DNA of 64,000 bases. Origin: Bdellovibrionales bacterium RIFOXYA1_FULL_36_14. Lineage in GTDB: Bacteria > Bdellovibrionota > Bacteriovoracia > Bacteriovoracales > Bacteriovoracaceae. Below are positions 1 through 10,134 of the stretch, piece after piece. The translations under genes and the position numbers were made by a program. The notes below the pieces were generated by a model. That model did no database searches and had not been told where the DNA came from. It saw only the letters and a list, made by a program, of their open reading frames with translations. The first letter of the stretch is position 1. Every line of letters begins with the position of its first letter. The stretch spans positions 21,099 through 85,098 of the forward strand of contig MEPW01000054.1 in the NCBI GenBank assembly GCA_001769975.1. The letters run 5' to 3'.

Positions 1-33
1 ATTTTATGTAATTGGAAAGGAATATTTGGGAAC

Positions 34-1254
34 ATGAAGTTTAATATTTCTAAACTTTCTATTTTAATTATTTTTGTATCTTCTACTTGCTTGGGAAGTT
101 TCTTTTTTTTAAAAAATATAAAAGAGGATTCCCTTTTCAAACTACACGAGGGTTTACTAGCTAAAAATCTGTCCAAAGCACTTGAAAATGAAACTCAAGG
201 TTGGCCAGATACTATGACCAATGAAGATGATGAATACAAAATCATCTATACCTTTAACAATGAGCTTACTCAATATATTCAAAAACTAATCAAGGAAAAA
301 GCGGCAGATTATACGATTGTTACAGTTATTGATAATAATTCTGGAAATGTTTTATCGGCAGTCGGTTATGAGCGAGAAGGAAAAAGATTTTTATCTCATT
401 TACCATTTACCTCAACTCATCCCTCAGCAAGCTTGATAAAAATTGTTACGGCAGCAGAATTACTGGAAAAAGGGAAAATTGATACAGAAAGTATGTTTGC
501 AGTAAATGGTAGTGGATCAACACTTTATAAATACCAGCTAAAAGATAAAATAAATAGATGGACCAAATTTTTGACATTTAAACATGCCTTTGCTCTTTCA
601 AATAATGTTGTGTTTGGTAAAGCTGCGGTTGATTACTTGTCCGGTAATGGTATTTCTAAGATGGCAAAATTCTTCGGATTTAATACTGAACTTTTTAGGG
701 AAGTAAAAATGGCAAAGTCAGTTTTTAACATGCCTGAAAACCAGTATAATCTGGCTGAATATGCATCAGGTTTAAACCGAGATACTCAAATCAGCCCAAT
801 ACATGGTGCTTTGTTATCGACCATTATAGCTAATAAAGGGGTTTTGAAATATCCTAAATTTGTGAAAAAAATTGTTGATCCCAAAACGGGTGAAACAATT
901 TGGATGAATCCTAGCAAGCAAGAGCGAGCAATTAGCAACGAAACTGCGCTAGATTTAGAACATTTGATGTCTTATACTGCCCGGAAAGGAACTGCTCGAA
1001 GTGTCTGGGATAAAATGCAGCGGAATTTAAAAGACACACTTATTGTGGGCGGTAAAACTGGCAGTATAACAGGTGGATTACCTTACGGAAAAAGAGATTG
1101 GTTTACAGCCTTTGCGATTCCAGAAAATGAAAGCGACAAAGGGATTTCGGTTTGTGTAATGAATATTAATAAGGAAAAGTGGTATATAAAATCAACCTAT
1201 CTGGTTAGAAAAATAATTGAATTTTATTATAATAAAGTAAGTCCAATTAATTAA
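34..1254 (+). CDS. Penicillin-binding protein, transpeptidase domain only
   Basis: N-terminal TM; SxxK-like SLIK, SNN and KTGS motifs in the expected order. Confidence 0.85.
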   Translation: MKFNISKLSILIIFVSSTCLGSFFFLKNIKEDSLFKLHEGLLAKNLSKALENETQGWPDTMTNEDDEYKIIYTFNNELTQYIQKLIKEKAADYTIVTVIDNNSGNVLSAVGYEREGKRFLSHLPFTSTHPSASLIKIVTAAELLEKGKIDTESMFAVNGSGSTLYKYQLKDKINRWTKFLTFKHAFALSNNVVFGKAAVDYLSGNGISKMAKFFGFNTELFREVKMAKSVFNMPENQYNLAEYASGLNRDTQISPIHGALLSTIIANKGVLKYPKFVKKIVDPKTGETIWMNPSKQERAISNETALDLEHLMSYTARKGTARSVWDKMQRNLKDTLIVGGKTGSITGGLPYGKRDWFTAFAIPENESDKGISVCVMNINKEKWYIKSTYLVRKIIEFYYNKVSPIN

Positions 1255-1273
1255 AAAAAGCTGGTGGAAAGCA

Positions 1274-2638
1274 GTGAATTGTGTTCAATCATGGTCGATA
1301 TTAAATGACTCAGTAAATGATTATAACCAGATTGCAGGTAAAGAGGTATCAAAACCGCAAATCCAAAAAATTTTTAGCAGTTTGCATTTTATTATTCTGG
1401 TTATCCGTTTTCCCGGGTTAACAAAGTATATTTATCTAGGTAGAGGAAAACGATTTGAAGGTATGTATTTATTTGATAAAAATGTTGAATCTAGATATAG
1501 GGCATCGGATAAGTTTTTAAGTTATATAAGAAAATATTTAGGTGACTCCAGAATTTTGGGAATTTCGTGTTTCAAGCAAGATCGGATTTTAACCATAGAG
1601 TACCATTCGGCTGAGCATCAAGGTTCATTCTCATTTTTCTGGAAGGGTAACAATTTGTTTTTTTCAAATATTTATAAGGTTGAAGGTGCATATCATTTGT
1701 TTAAATCTTGGAATCAAAAAACTTCATTAGTTGACAAATTTAGTTTGGATCACTTTGCAGAATTGGGTTTTTCCCAATTACCAGATAATTTTTTTTTAAA
1801 AAAAAGTGGAAAGGAAGTTACTTATCAATCGTATGTTGATTTTCTTTCGGAGATTTATAGCGGTGCAAAGTTACAAAAAAAAGTTCACCAAAAGTTAGAA
1901 AGAAAAAAAAGTAAAATTTTAAGTGATCTAGAGAAAAATTTAAAATGGACAAAATTTAAGGAAATCTTGGAAACGCCCAACTTGGATTTGACTCAATTTC
2001 AAAACCTTATAGTAGATGATATTACGATAAAATTTTTTGAAAACCAAAGTCATTATCAAAGATTAGATCTAGTTTATAAAAAAATTAAAAAGCTTAAAAA
2101 GGGTTACGAGATACAATTACAAAGATTGAAAAATGTTGAAAGCGAAGAACAAAAAACTAAATTAATTATAAGAAGTGAGGCACCTTATGCACCCATTCCT
2201 CCGGTGTGGAAAAGTGGAAATATCAAAAATATAAATGAAAAAAAAGAAAAAACTGATATTGATTATTATTTAATGGATAGCATTCAATTAGGGATAGGGT
2301 ATAGCGCCAAGGGTAATGATCAACTACGAATACTGTGGGCCAACCCTAAGGATCTGTGGTTTCACATTGAGGGGCAACCCAGCGCCCACTTGGTAGTTAA
2401 AGTGGGTAGTTTGGAAAATTTGACATCTAAACAACTTGAGCTGATTGGTTCGTTACTGAAGGACTATTCTTCCTACAAGGATGAAAAAGTACCAATGGTA
2501 TATAGTTCTGTTAAGAATCTTAAGGGAGTAAAAGGTTCTCCAGGAAAAGTTATTTGTAAAAAAACAAAATTTGTTACAATATGGTATGATAAGGATTACA
2601 AGCAAAAAATGGTTTTGATTCAGGGGAGCGAAACATGA
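1274..2638 (+). CDS. NFACT-family (RqcH/FbpA-like) RNA-binding protein
   Basis: C-terminal NFACT-R-like block 'YLMDSIQLGIGYSAKGNDQLRILWANPKDLWFHIEGQPSAHLVVK' preceded by a coiled coil. Confidence 0.75.
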   Translation: MNCVQSWSILNDSVNDYNQIAGKEVSKPQIQKIFSSLHFIILVIRFPGLTKYIYLGRGKRFEGMYLFDKNVESRYRASDKFLSYIRKYLGDSRILGISCFKQDRILTIEYHSAEHQGSFSFFWKGNNLFFSNIYKVEGAYHLFKSWNQKTSLVDKFSLDHFAELGFSQLPDNFFLKKSGKEVTYQSYVDFLSEIYSGAKLQKKVHQKLERKKSKILSDLEKNLKWTKFKEILETPNLDLTQFQNLIVDDITIKFFENQSHYQRLDLVYKKIKKLKKGYEIQLQRLKNVESEEQKTKLIIRSEAPYAPIPPVWKSGNIKNINEKKEKTDIDYYLMDSIQLGIGYSAKGNDQLRILWANPKDLWFHIEGQPSAHLVVKVGSLENLTSKQLELIGSLLKDYSSYKDEKVPMVYSSVKNLKGVKGSPGKVICKKTKFVTIWYDKDYKQKMVLIQGSET

Positions 2639-3459
2639 CAAGTGGCAAATTTAAAAAAATATTTTTATTGTTTGGATTGTGCCTATCTTTTAGCGCTTTT
2701 TCAGATATTCAAAAAATAGAATATTTCGATAACCAATATTATCATCCCGAAGAATTTGGTCTAAGAGACTTGGTATTTAAAGTTAAAATATCCGGTCTAG
2801 AAGAAGAATTAACCAACGAAAAAATATTTGGAAAGATTGAAAATTTATATTTCCAAGTTTTTTGGATGTACCCAGGGAAATTCAAAATAGAGGTTAACGG
2901 AATACCCAAGGGTTTTGATAATAGAGTAGAAATGTTACGCCAAATGATTAAAACCAGAATGGATTTTGTTATTCCTCAGAGGTTAGCTCCTCAAATGAGA
3001 GTATATACGTTTACTTCTAAAGTTGAGCAAAATCAAAAGATATTTAATGGAGAAGATAAAACCGGAAAAACTCCACAAAGAGAGCTTCAACTAATATTTG
3101 ACAATAAAGATAGATTAATAAGCATAAAAAACATGGGTAGTTTGGGGGTTAACATATCGAAGCTTAAAATGGATAAGAAAACCTGGAGCAAGGGTAAGTG
3201 GGTACTGGATGAATTAAACACTGAAGTAACCAACTTAAATAACGTAACGACGACTATGAATCACAAGATTAAATATTTGGAGGAAAATGGTTTAGGACTG
3301 CCCGAGACCATAATTATCAATACAAATTATAAAGCACCAGGCGTTGATGTTAAAACTAAAAATATAGAAAGCATTTATACTTTTAGTGATTATCAGATTA
3401 ATACCCAGAGAGCGAAGCAAACGATTGAGACAGCAGAAAAGGGTCTTTTGAAAAAGTAA
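2635..3459 (+). CDS. Secreted protein of unknown function
   Basis: Signal peptide-like N-terminus; 4-bp overlap with the upstream gene. Confidence 0.6.
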   Translation: MTSGKFKKIFLLFGLCLSFSAFSDIQKIEYFDNQYYHPEEFGLRDLVFKVKISGLEEELTNEKIFGKIENLYFQVFWMYPGKFKIEVNGIPKGFDNRVEMLRQMIKTRMDFVIPQRLAPQMRVYTFTSKVEQNQKIFNGEDKTGKTPQRELQLIFDNKDRLISIKNMGSLGVNISKLKMDKKTWSKGKWVLDELNTEVTNLNNVTTTMNHKIKYLEENGLGLPETIIINTNYKAPGVDVKTKNIESIYTFSDYQINTQRAKQTIETAEKGLLKK

Positions 3460-3609
3460 TAACCGCAAAATACCGCATTTTTCTAATTATTTATTTGATT
3501 TAGTGATATGCAAAAATAGCACTAAGTTGATCGTTCAAAGTCACTTAAATTTCTTGGTAAAAGAATAAATAGCGTTTAAAATTGATTATAATAAATAACT
3601 GGTATAAAA

Positions 3610-4818
3610 ATGCAAAATTTGAAACTAAAGAAAAATATCAATGTGTCTTTTTTTCGGTCTGGAAGAATCCTTGTTGAAAAAGATTTTACATATTTGCCAT
3701 CATCACTAATTCCGGGTGAGTGGGTTTTTTATGAATGCCCAGACGGTTTGAAATTTTTAGGGTTTATTAATACTAGAACTTCCAAAGGGGTAGTTGCTTA
3801 TATCATTAAACCAATTTTAGATTCACATTTAAATTCATTTACCGAAGAACAAATTGCTAAAAAAGTAATCGAAGAAAATTTAAATAGATCTATTCAACTT
3901 CGAAAAAAATTTTACAAAGAAAAAGATAATTATCGGTTAATCTATGGTTTTAATGATGCCTTGCCGGGGCTTATAGCTGATTGCTATCTAAATTGCATTT
4001 TAATCCAAATACAAACAGCGGGTCTGGATAGATTCAGAGATTATATAAAACAATATTTAGAACAGACATGTAAAAAACAAGTTTTAATTATTGATAAAAT
4101 TGAAAATCGAAAAAATGAAGTCTTGCCTAATTTCAATACCAATGAAACTATTTCCCAAATTGAAGTTATTGATAATGGTTTTTCATTTACACTTCCATTT
4201 AACATAATCCAAAAAAACGGTTTCTATTTTGATCATGCTCACAATAGGACCAAAATGGAAACTTTCTTAAGTAAATATCACGGAAATAAAAATCATGGTT
4301 TAGACCTTTTTTGCTACACAGGTAGTTGGGGCATGCACCTGAAGAGAGCTGGATTTGACAATGTCACTTTTGTAGATCAAGGAGACTATGAAAGCATATT
4401 AATTGATTGTGCAAAAAAAAACAATCTTGAAAAAGGAATTGAATACATTCGAGGTGATGTATTTGATAGCCTTGATAAATTAAATATTCAAAATAAAAAA
4501 TATGATATGGTGGTTTGTGACCCACCGGCATTTAGTAAAGATATAAAAAATCTTAATAGCGCACTTAAGGGGTATCGCAAATTATATAAAAAAATAATTC
4601 CAGTGTTGAATCCTCAAGCGCTATTAGTGTGTGCTAGCTGTACGTTTGGCGTTTCTCTTAATGACTTATCCACCATTGTTAATGAAAATGCAGCCAACCA
4701 AAATAAAAGGTGTGTACTGGCGGATTTAGGAACCCAAGGATGTGATCATAATATAAATGATTTTGATAATAAGGGTTATTATTTAAAATATCTTTTATTT
4801 TATTTAGAAGACAATTAA
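3610..4818 (+). CDS. Class I SAM-dependent rRNA (cytosine-C5) methyltransferase, RlmI/YccW-like
   Basis: 'GLDLFCYTGSWGMHLKRAG', 'VVCDPPAFSK', 'ASCTFGV' motifs. Confidence 0.85.
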   Translation: MQNLKLKKNINVSFFRSGRILVEKDFTYLPSSLIPGEWVFYECPDGLKFLGFINTRTSKGVVAYIIKPILDSHLNSFTEEQIAKKVIEENLNRSIQLRKKFYKEKDNYRLIYGFNDALPGLIADCYLNCILIQIQTAGLDRFRDYIKQYLEQTCKKQVLIIDKIENRKNEVLPNFNTNETISQIEVIDNGFSFTLPFNIIQKNGFYFDHAHNRTKMETFLSKYHGNKNHGLDLFCYTGSWGMHLKRAGFDNVTFVDQGDYESILIDCAKKNNLEKGIEYIRGDVFDSLDKLNIQNKKYDMVVCDPPAFSKDIKNLNSALKGYRKLYKKIIPVLNPQALLVCASCTFGVSLNDLSTIVNENAANQNKRCVLADLGTQGCDHNINDFDNKGYYLKYLLFYLEDN

Positions 4819-4831
4819 CCAGAGGAATAAA

Positions 4832-5782
4832 ATGGCTTTTGATGCAAGAGAAAAAATTGATAGTGTATTAAAAAATGCAAGTAAAATGGTTTTTGGACAA
4901 GACTGGATGTTAGAATCCATCATGGCGGGGCTTATTTGTGAAGGTCATTTATTAATTGAAGGCATGCCAGGTTTGGGTAAAACATTGGCGGTTTCGGTCA
5001 TGAGTAAACTTTGTGATCTTTCTTTTAAAAGAGTGCAATTTACTCCGGACTTACTACCATCGGATTTAATTGGTACTATGATTTATAGTCAAAAAAGTGA
5101 AACCTTTACCACTAAATTTGGCCCACTATTCACACAAATACTTTTAGCTGATGAAATTAACCGTTCGCCGGCGAAAGTGCAGGCAGCCTTACTAGAGGGG
5201 ATGGCCGAACGTCAAGTGACTATTGGGGAAACTACGTATCCATTAACTAGACCTTTTGTGGTGTTGGCTACCCAAAATCCAATTGATCAAGAAGGTACTT
5301 ATCCACTTCCAGAAGCTCAACTTGATCGCTTTATGATGAAAATAAAAGTTGATTATCCAAGTTTAGAAGCCGAACTTAAAATCCTTGATTTAAAAAAAGA
5401 GACTATAGATCAAACTCAAAATATTTTAAACCCGACAGATATTGGGAAAATTGCAGAAGTTGTGGATGGTATTTATGTCGATCCTAAAATTAAAAATCTG
5501 ATTGTTAAGTTAGTACATTCTACCAGACCGGATTGTCCGACTTTTCCGAAAAGGTTGCAGGGAGCGGTACTTGCAGGAGCATCTCCGCGAGCATCTATAT
5601 GGCTCTATAAAATTGGAAAGTTTATGGCTTTTATGGATGGCAAAGACTTTGTCAGCCCCGATCATTTATTTAAAATTATTCCTAGTGTTTTAGGCCATCG
5701 TATTATTCTTACCTATGAAGCGACGGTAGATAATTTGCAAAGCGGCAAGGTAGCCTTGGAAATTGCTTCATCATTGGTTTAA
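4832..5782 (+). CDS. MoxR-family AAA+ ATPase
   Basis: 'EGMPGLGKT' Walker A, 'LLADEINRSPAKVQAALLEGMAERQVT', 'ATQNPIDQEGTYPLPEAQLDRF'. Confidence 0.95.
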   Translation: MAFDAREKIDSVLKNASKMVFGQDWMLESIMAGLICEGHLLIEGMPGLGKTLAVSVMSKLCDLSFKRVQFTPDLLPSDLIGTMIYSQKSETFTTKFGPLFTQILLADEINRSPAKVQAALLEGMAERQVTIGETTYPLTRPFVVLATQNPIDQEGTYPLPEAQLDRFMMKIKVDYPSLEAELKILDLKKETIDQTQNILNPTDIGKIAEVVDGIYVDPKIKNLIVKLVHSTRPDCPTFPKRLQGAVLAGASPRASIWLYKIGKFMAFMDGKDFVSPDHLFKIIPSVLGHRIILTYEATVDNLQSGKVALEIASSLV

Positions 5783-5785
5783 AGA

Positions 5786-6631
5786 ATGGATTTATTAAGT
5801 TTAAAAAAAACTGTTTCCAGATTAAAAACCCAGTTGTTTAAAAACTCTAATAGCTTTTCAGTAGGAATGTTAAAATCTCATTTTAAAGGAAGTGGTTTGC
5901 AGTTTAAGGAACATCGGGTGTATTGTCCGGGAGATGATGTACGTTTTATTGATTGGAAAATTATTGCTAAAACCAATGGCGCTTATGTTAAAACATTTGA
6001 TGAGGAAAGAAATGTGGAAATAGTGGTAATTTTAGATGCATCAGCTACCATGCTTTCAGGTATTAATAATATTTCCAAACTGCAAGCAGGCATTGAGATT
6101 TGTTCTTTACTTTACTTACTAGCTAAAGAAACCAACGACAAGGTGCACGCCATAGTAATATCAGATAGTATAATCAGTTTGCCCAAACTGTCTGGGGAAG
6201 AGGGAGTGGTTGCATTAATTAGCACTTTACAAAAAAATAATATTTTAAGGGAAAATGGCCAGGTAAATATTCACTATAAGCATACACGTGATGTTACTTT
6301 TAGGGAGAAGGCGTCAGTATTGATGAAATATTTGCATAAAAAAAAGGAAGTAGTGATACTTTCAGATTTTAACGATTTTTTTGATAAAGATACATTAAAC
6401 AGAATAGTTTCTAAGCGTAATATTCATTGCTTTCAATTAGTATCACCGCTAGATTCTGCACAAAAATTACCTTATTTGTTATATTGCAGTGAAGGGGTAA
6501 ATAAAAAAAACAGAAGTGGAGTGGTGCATTTTTATGACAAAGATGAATTGAAAGGAAGCTTAGGAAAAAAAATTAAAAAGTTAATTATTAGTGAAAGATA
6601 TCTGGAGGATTTTGTTAAGGAAATGTTGTGA
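5786..6631 (+). CDS. DUF58 domain protein
   Basis: 'GSGLQFKEHRVYCPGDDVRFIDWKIIAKTNGAYVKTFDEER' DUF58 signature; downstream of moxR. Confidence 0.9.
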   Translation: MDLLSLKKTVSRLKTQLFKNSNSFSVGMLKSHFKGSGLQFKEHRVYCPGDDVRFIDWKIIAKTNGAYVKTFDEERNVEIVVILDASATMLSGINNISKLQAGIEICSLLYLLAKETNDKVHAIVISDSIISLPKLSGEEGVVALISTLQKNNILRENGQVNIHYKHTRDVTFREKASVLMKYLHKKKEVVILSDFNDFFDKDTLNRIVSKRNIHCFQLVSPLDSAQKLPYLLYCSEGVNKKNRSGVVHFYDKDELKGSLGKKIKKLIISERYLEDFVKEML

Positions 6632-7422
6632 TGATAAGATTTTTGCAATTAGTACTGTTATCAATGTTTTTATCAAACACCTGGAGTGACGATGGTACTA
6701 TTTCTGGAAAAATTATTAGTTTGACAGGAAAAAGAGAGTTGGTCTTTGAAGGGGATATTTTTGAAGCAAAAATATTAATTTGGCCTTTTATAAATCAATT
6801 TGAATATCATAAAGAAGCATTAAAAAGTTTTAATTTAGAAGGTTGTATAAAACTTTTGAAAATAAACAAAATGGAATTTTCTAAAAACAATAGTGATCTT
6901 TTGGAAATTTTTGGGTTATTTGTTTTAATTAAAAAACCACTCACCAGTAGTTTAATTTGGAAAAATAAAGATATAGCTATTGATTTTAAAATAGATACAT
7001 TTGCTTTTAATCAAACGCAAGGACGTTTAAGTGAGCATATTGTTTTGTCTCAACGAAAAGATGGCAAGATACATGTTAATTATATAATTACTGGACTGGT
7101 TATTTCGTTGAGCTTGCTAGGAATTGGTTATGTTATTTTGCGAAGGAAAAAACAAAAGAAAGTATTGAATCTAAATGACGAAAAAAAATTCTATATGGAT
7201 AATTTTGATCATTTGGATACTCGAGAGAAAATTGAGCAAATATATCAAGAAAAAAGGAAATGGGAGAAGTATATATACAATCTAGATGTATATAATGAAT
7301 ATTTAAATTGCATAAATCAAATCCAGTATAAAAAAAATTGGACTAGCCATGATCTGGATGTGGCGGTCAATACAACCAAGAAGCTCAAGGAATCTTTCAT
7401 GGAGAGTAGTCGTGTTGTATAG
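6628..7422 (+). CDS. Membrane protein of the Bat operon, unknown function
   Basis: Signal peptide, one central TM, 4-bp overlap with the DUF58 gene. Confidence 0.65.
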   Translation: MMIRFLQLVLLSMFLSNTWSDDGTISGKIISLTGKRELVFEGDIFEAKILIWPFINQFEYHKEALKSFNLEGCIKLLKINKMEFSKNNSDLLEIFGLFVLIKKPLTSSLIWKNKDIAIDFKIDTFAFNQTQGRLSEHIVLSQRKDGKIHVNYIITGLVISLSLLGIGYVILRRKKQKKVLNLNDEKKFYMDNFDHLDTREKIEQIYQEKRKWEKYIYNLDVYNEYLNCINQIQYKKNWTSHDLDVAVNTTKKLKESFMESSRVV

Positions 7423-8386
7423 AAATCCAGAATTGATATATTGGGGGTTGGTTTGTGCATTCATTTGGAGTGTTGCTTATTTTAAAATATTTAAAAAAGC
7501 ACAGCTGGTAATACCCAAGAGGTTTATTGGCAAAAAAAGGATTTGGCGTAGAAGTTTTATTTTTTTAATTGGCATTGTTGGCTGGATATTTTTAACCATA
7601 TCAATCATGGGTCCACGTAAACCTTTAGCAGGAGTGGAAAATGAGATTGATGTGATTGATATTTTTTTTATTGTTGATGTTTCTAATTCTATGCAAGCAA
7701 TCGATTTTAAGCCTAATCGGTTGGAGGTAGCTAAGGCAAAAATCAAGCAATTTATGCATGATAGGAAAGAAGATCGGATTGCTATTATAGTTTTTGCTGA
7801 GAGTGCTTTTACTCTGTTACCATTAACCACAGATTTTAATTTGGTTATCAAGATGGTGGATAAAATTGGAGAAATAAATTTAAGTAGTGGAACTAATATT
7901 GGTGATGCCATTGGGCTCACTGCCGGAAGGGCCGGTATGTCCATGGCCAAAAACAAGATAGCTATCTTACTTACGGATGGAGTGAACAATGTCGGAAGCA
8001 TGACCCCTATAGAGGCTGCAGAAGAAGCTAGGAAGCAAAATCTTAAAATATATACTATCGGTATTGGTAGCGATAAAAATGCACTTTTACCTCAAAAAAA
8101 TAAAGCAACCGGAGTGGTTACGCTTATTCCTTTGCCGGGAGGAAGTGTTGATTTGAAAACTCTTCAAGAAATAGCAAAAATTACGGGTGGTCATCACTTC
8201 TATGCGGACGATGAAAACAACTTGAAAAAAATATTTTCATCTATCCAAAATATTGAAAAATCAAAAATTAAAACTTACGGAAAAATTATTTATGACGAAT
8301 TTTATATAAAGTATTTAATTATGGGAGTTATATTGATGATAATGTGTGAATTAAGTAGGCGATGGATTACCAGAGAGGGTGCTTGA
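7412..8386 (+). CDS. BatA-like von Willebrand factor A (MIDAS) membrane protein
   Basis: 'IVDVSNSMQAIDFKPNRLEVAKAKI', 'LTDGVNNVG'; GTG at 7412 preceded by GGAG chosen over the upstream track start 7349. Confidence 0.85.
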   Translation: MLYRNPELIYWGLVCAFIWSVAYFKIFKKAQLVIPKRFIGKKRIWRRSFIFLIGIVGWIFLTISIMGPRKPLAGVENEIDVIDIFFIVDVSNSMQAIDFKPNRLEVAKAKIKQFMHDRKEDRIAIIVFAESAFTLLPLTTDFNLVIKMVDKIGEINLSSGTNIGDAIGLTAGRAGMSMAKNKIAILLTDGVNNVGSMTPIEAAEEARKQNLKIYTIGIGSDKNALLPQKNKATGVVTLIPLPGGSVDLKTLQEIAKITGGHHFYADDENNLKKIFSSIQNIEKSKIKTYGKIIYDEFYIKYLIMGVILMIMCELSRRWITREGA

Positions 8387-10134
8387 GTTTTTTATATATA
8401 GCTTATGTAAAATATGTGATCGCCATAATGCTGGTGTTTGTTGTTGCCATTTTGTGGTATGAAAAAAAATACTTCCAATGGGTTAGAAAATATTGGTTTT
8501 TTGGCAGATCTTTAAAAAGTTATTTGGTTACTTTTTGTTTATTATTAGGATATATGGGATTGATCTTTTCTACTATGGATCTTAGGGGTCCGGTAGAAGA
8601 TGCCAAGGTTTCCATCAAGGATCAACAAACAATTATTATGATAGATATGTCACTCAGTATGATGGCAGAGGATATTCGTCCCAACCGATTAGAAAAATCC
8701 ATTGTATTGGCGAGGCATTTTATAAAAAAAGCTTTAGGCCATCAAATTTCCATTGTGGCTTTTTCTGATACTCAAAGACAAATTATTCCATTTACTGATG
8801 ACGTTGAGTTACTTGATTCCAGGTTGTCTTCCTTGCTTCAGGTTAAAAATATCTCAGGCGGAAGCAATATCAAGCGCTCAGTTGTGGAAGCGGCTAATTA
8901 TTTCCCACATTCAATCAAGGGAAGCCAGGGTAATATGCTAATCTTTTCGGATTTTGAAAATCAAGAGAGATTTAACCTGACTATTCCTGAAAATATTGTA
9001 TTGGGTTTGGTGGGGGTGGGTACTAAAGAAGGGGCACCTATACCTATCAGAAGTCCTGAGGGTAATTTTTATAGATATAAAACGTACCATAACGACAAGG
9101 TAATAACTAAATTAGATTCCAATTTTATAGAGTTTTTGAGCAAAGAAGTGTTAGATGCCAAAATTTGGCTGGTAGGAACAATGGATCTTCCCACAGAAGA
9201 AATTGTTGATTATTTCTCAAAAAATTATGAAAAAAAACTAGCAGATAAAAACGTGCAAGTTCGACCAGTTTTGGGGCATTACGTAGTTATCGGGGGAATT
9301 ACATTAATAGCATTAGCTTCACTTTTAAGCATGGGCAAGACGTTTTCTATGAAAGTTTTTATTATGTGCTTGATGATATTTACCAATATTACACAGGCTG
9401 CAGATAATCTACTTAAACAAAAACTATTAGATGAAATGAAACAAGGTTCAATTTCTAAAATTAATAAATTAAAAATTGCAGAGTTGTTTATTAACGAAAA
9501 AAATTATGACTATTCTGAAAAGCTATACAAGGAAGTTGGAGCTGAAAACTTCACTCAGGAGAATGAAATTTATTTCAACTATATTACAGCTTTAATGGCA
9601 AATAATAAATTAGAGGAAGGGACCTTGGAAGCATTATATTTAGGCAAGCGACTCAGCCAGCATGCTGATGTTAAGTCCCAGGACATGCTAATTAAGCTAA
9701 GAAAAAATATTTTGTTTTTTATGTCAAAGATAGATGAAAAAAATAATCAAAATAATAAGGGAGATGACAAAAAAGAAAAAAAAGAAGGTCAAAAAAACCA
9801 GTCAAATAAATTAAACCCGGAAGATAATAAAAAAGAGAACGATAAACAAAATGCTGGCAATGATCAAGGACAGGGACAACAAAAATCTGACAATCAGATG
9901 AAAAACCCAAATAAGGAAAATAAAGATCAAAAAAAATCTGATGATAATTCTAATAAAAATAAAGAAAATCAAAATTTAAAAGAAAAAGAAGGGCAGATTG
10001 ACCAACAAAGAAAAATGATAAGCATTCCAACTGTTTTAAAACAAATAATGGATAAAGATAAAAAAATGCAAGAAGGTTTTGTGAAAACTGATATAAAGAG
10101 TACTTATACCAAAGAAAGCAAGAGGGATTGGTGA
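8362..10134 (+). CDS. BatB-like VWA protein with C-terminal TPR/BatC-like region and K/N/Q/E-rich tail
   Basis: 'MIDMSLSMMAEDIRPNRLEKS' MIDAS; TPR-like helices; low-complexity NKENKDQKKS tail. TTG at 8383 preceded by AGAGAGGG is an alternative start. Confidence 0.8.
   Translation: MDYQRGCLSFLYIAYVKYVIAIMLVFVVAILWYEKKYFQWVRKYWFFGRSLKSYLVTFCLLLGYMGLIFSTMDLRGPVEDAKVSIKDQQTIIMIDMSLSMMAEDIRPNRLEKSIVLARHFIKKALGHQISIVAFSDTQRQIIPFTDDVELLDSRLSSLLQVKNISGGSNIKRSVVEAANYFPHSIKGSQGNMLIFSDFENQERFNLTIPENIVLGLVGVGTKEGAPIPIRSPEGNFYRYKTYHNDKVITKLDSNFIEFLSKEVLDAKIWLVGTMDLPTEEIVDYFSKNYEKKLADKNVQVRPVLGHYVVIGGITLIALASLLSMGKTFSMKVFIMCLMIFTNITQAADNLLKQKLLDEMKQGSISKINKLKIAELFINEKNYDYSEKLYKEVGAENFTQENEIYFNYITALMANNKLEEGTLEALYLGKRLSQHADVKSQDMLIKLRKNILFFMSKIDEKNNQNNKGDDKKEKKEGQKNQSNKLNPEDNKKENDKQNAGNDQGQGQQKSDNQMKNPNKENKDQKKSDDNSNKNKENQNLKEKEGQIDQQRKMISIPTVLKQIMDKDKKMQEGFVKTDIKSTYTKESKRDW

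Noticed and set aside
7477-8001. 174-aa antisense ORF inside batA
   Set aside because: Antisense to a well-supported VWA gene; no independent coding evidence.
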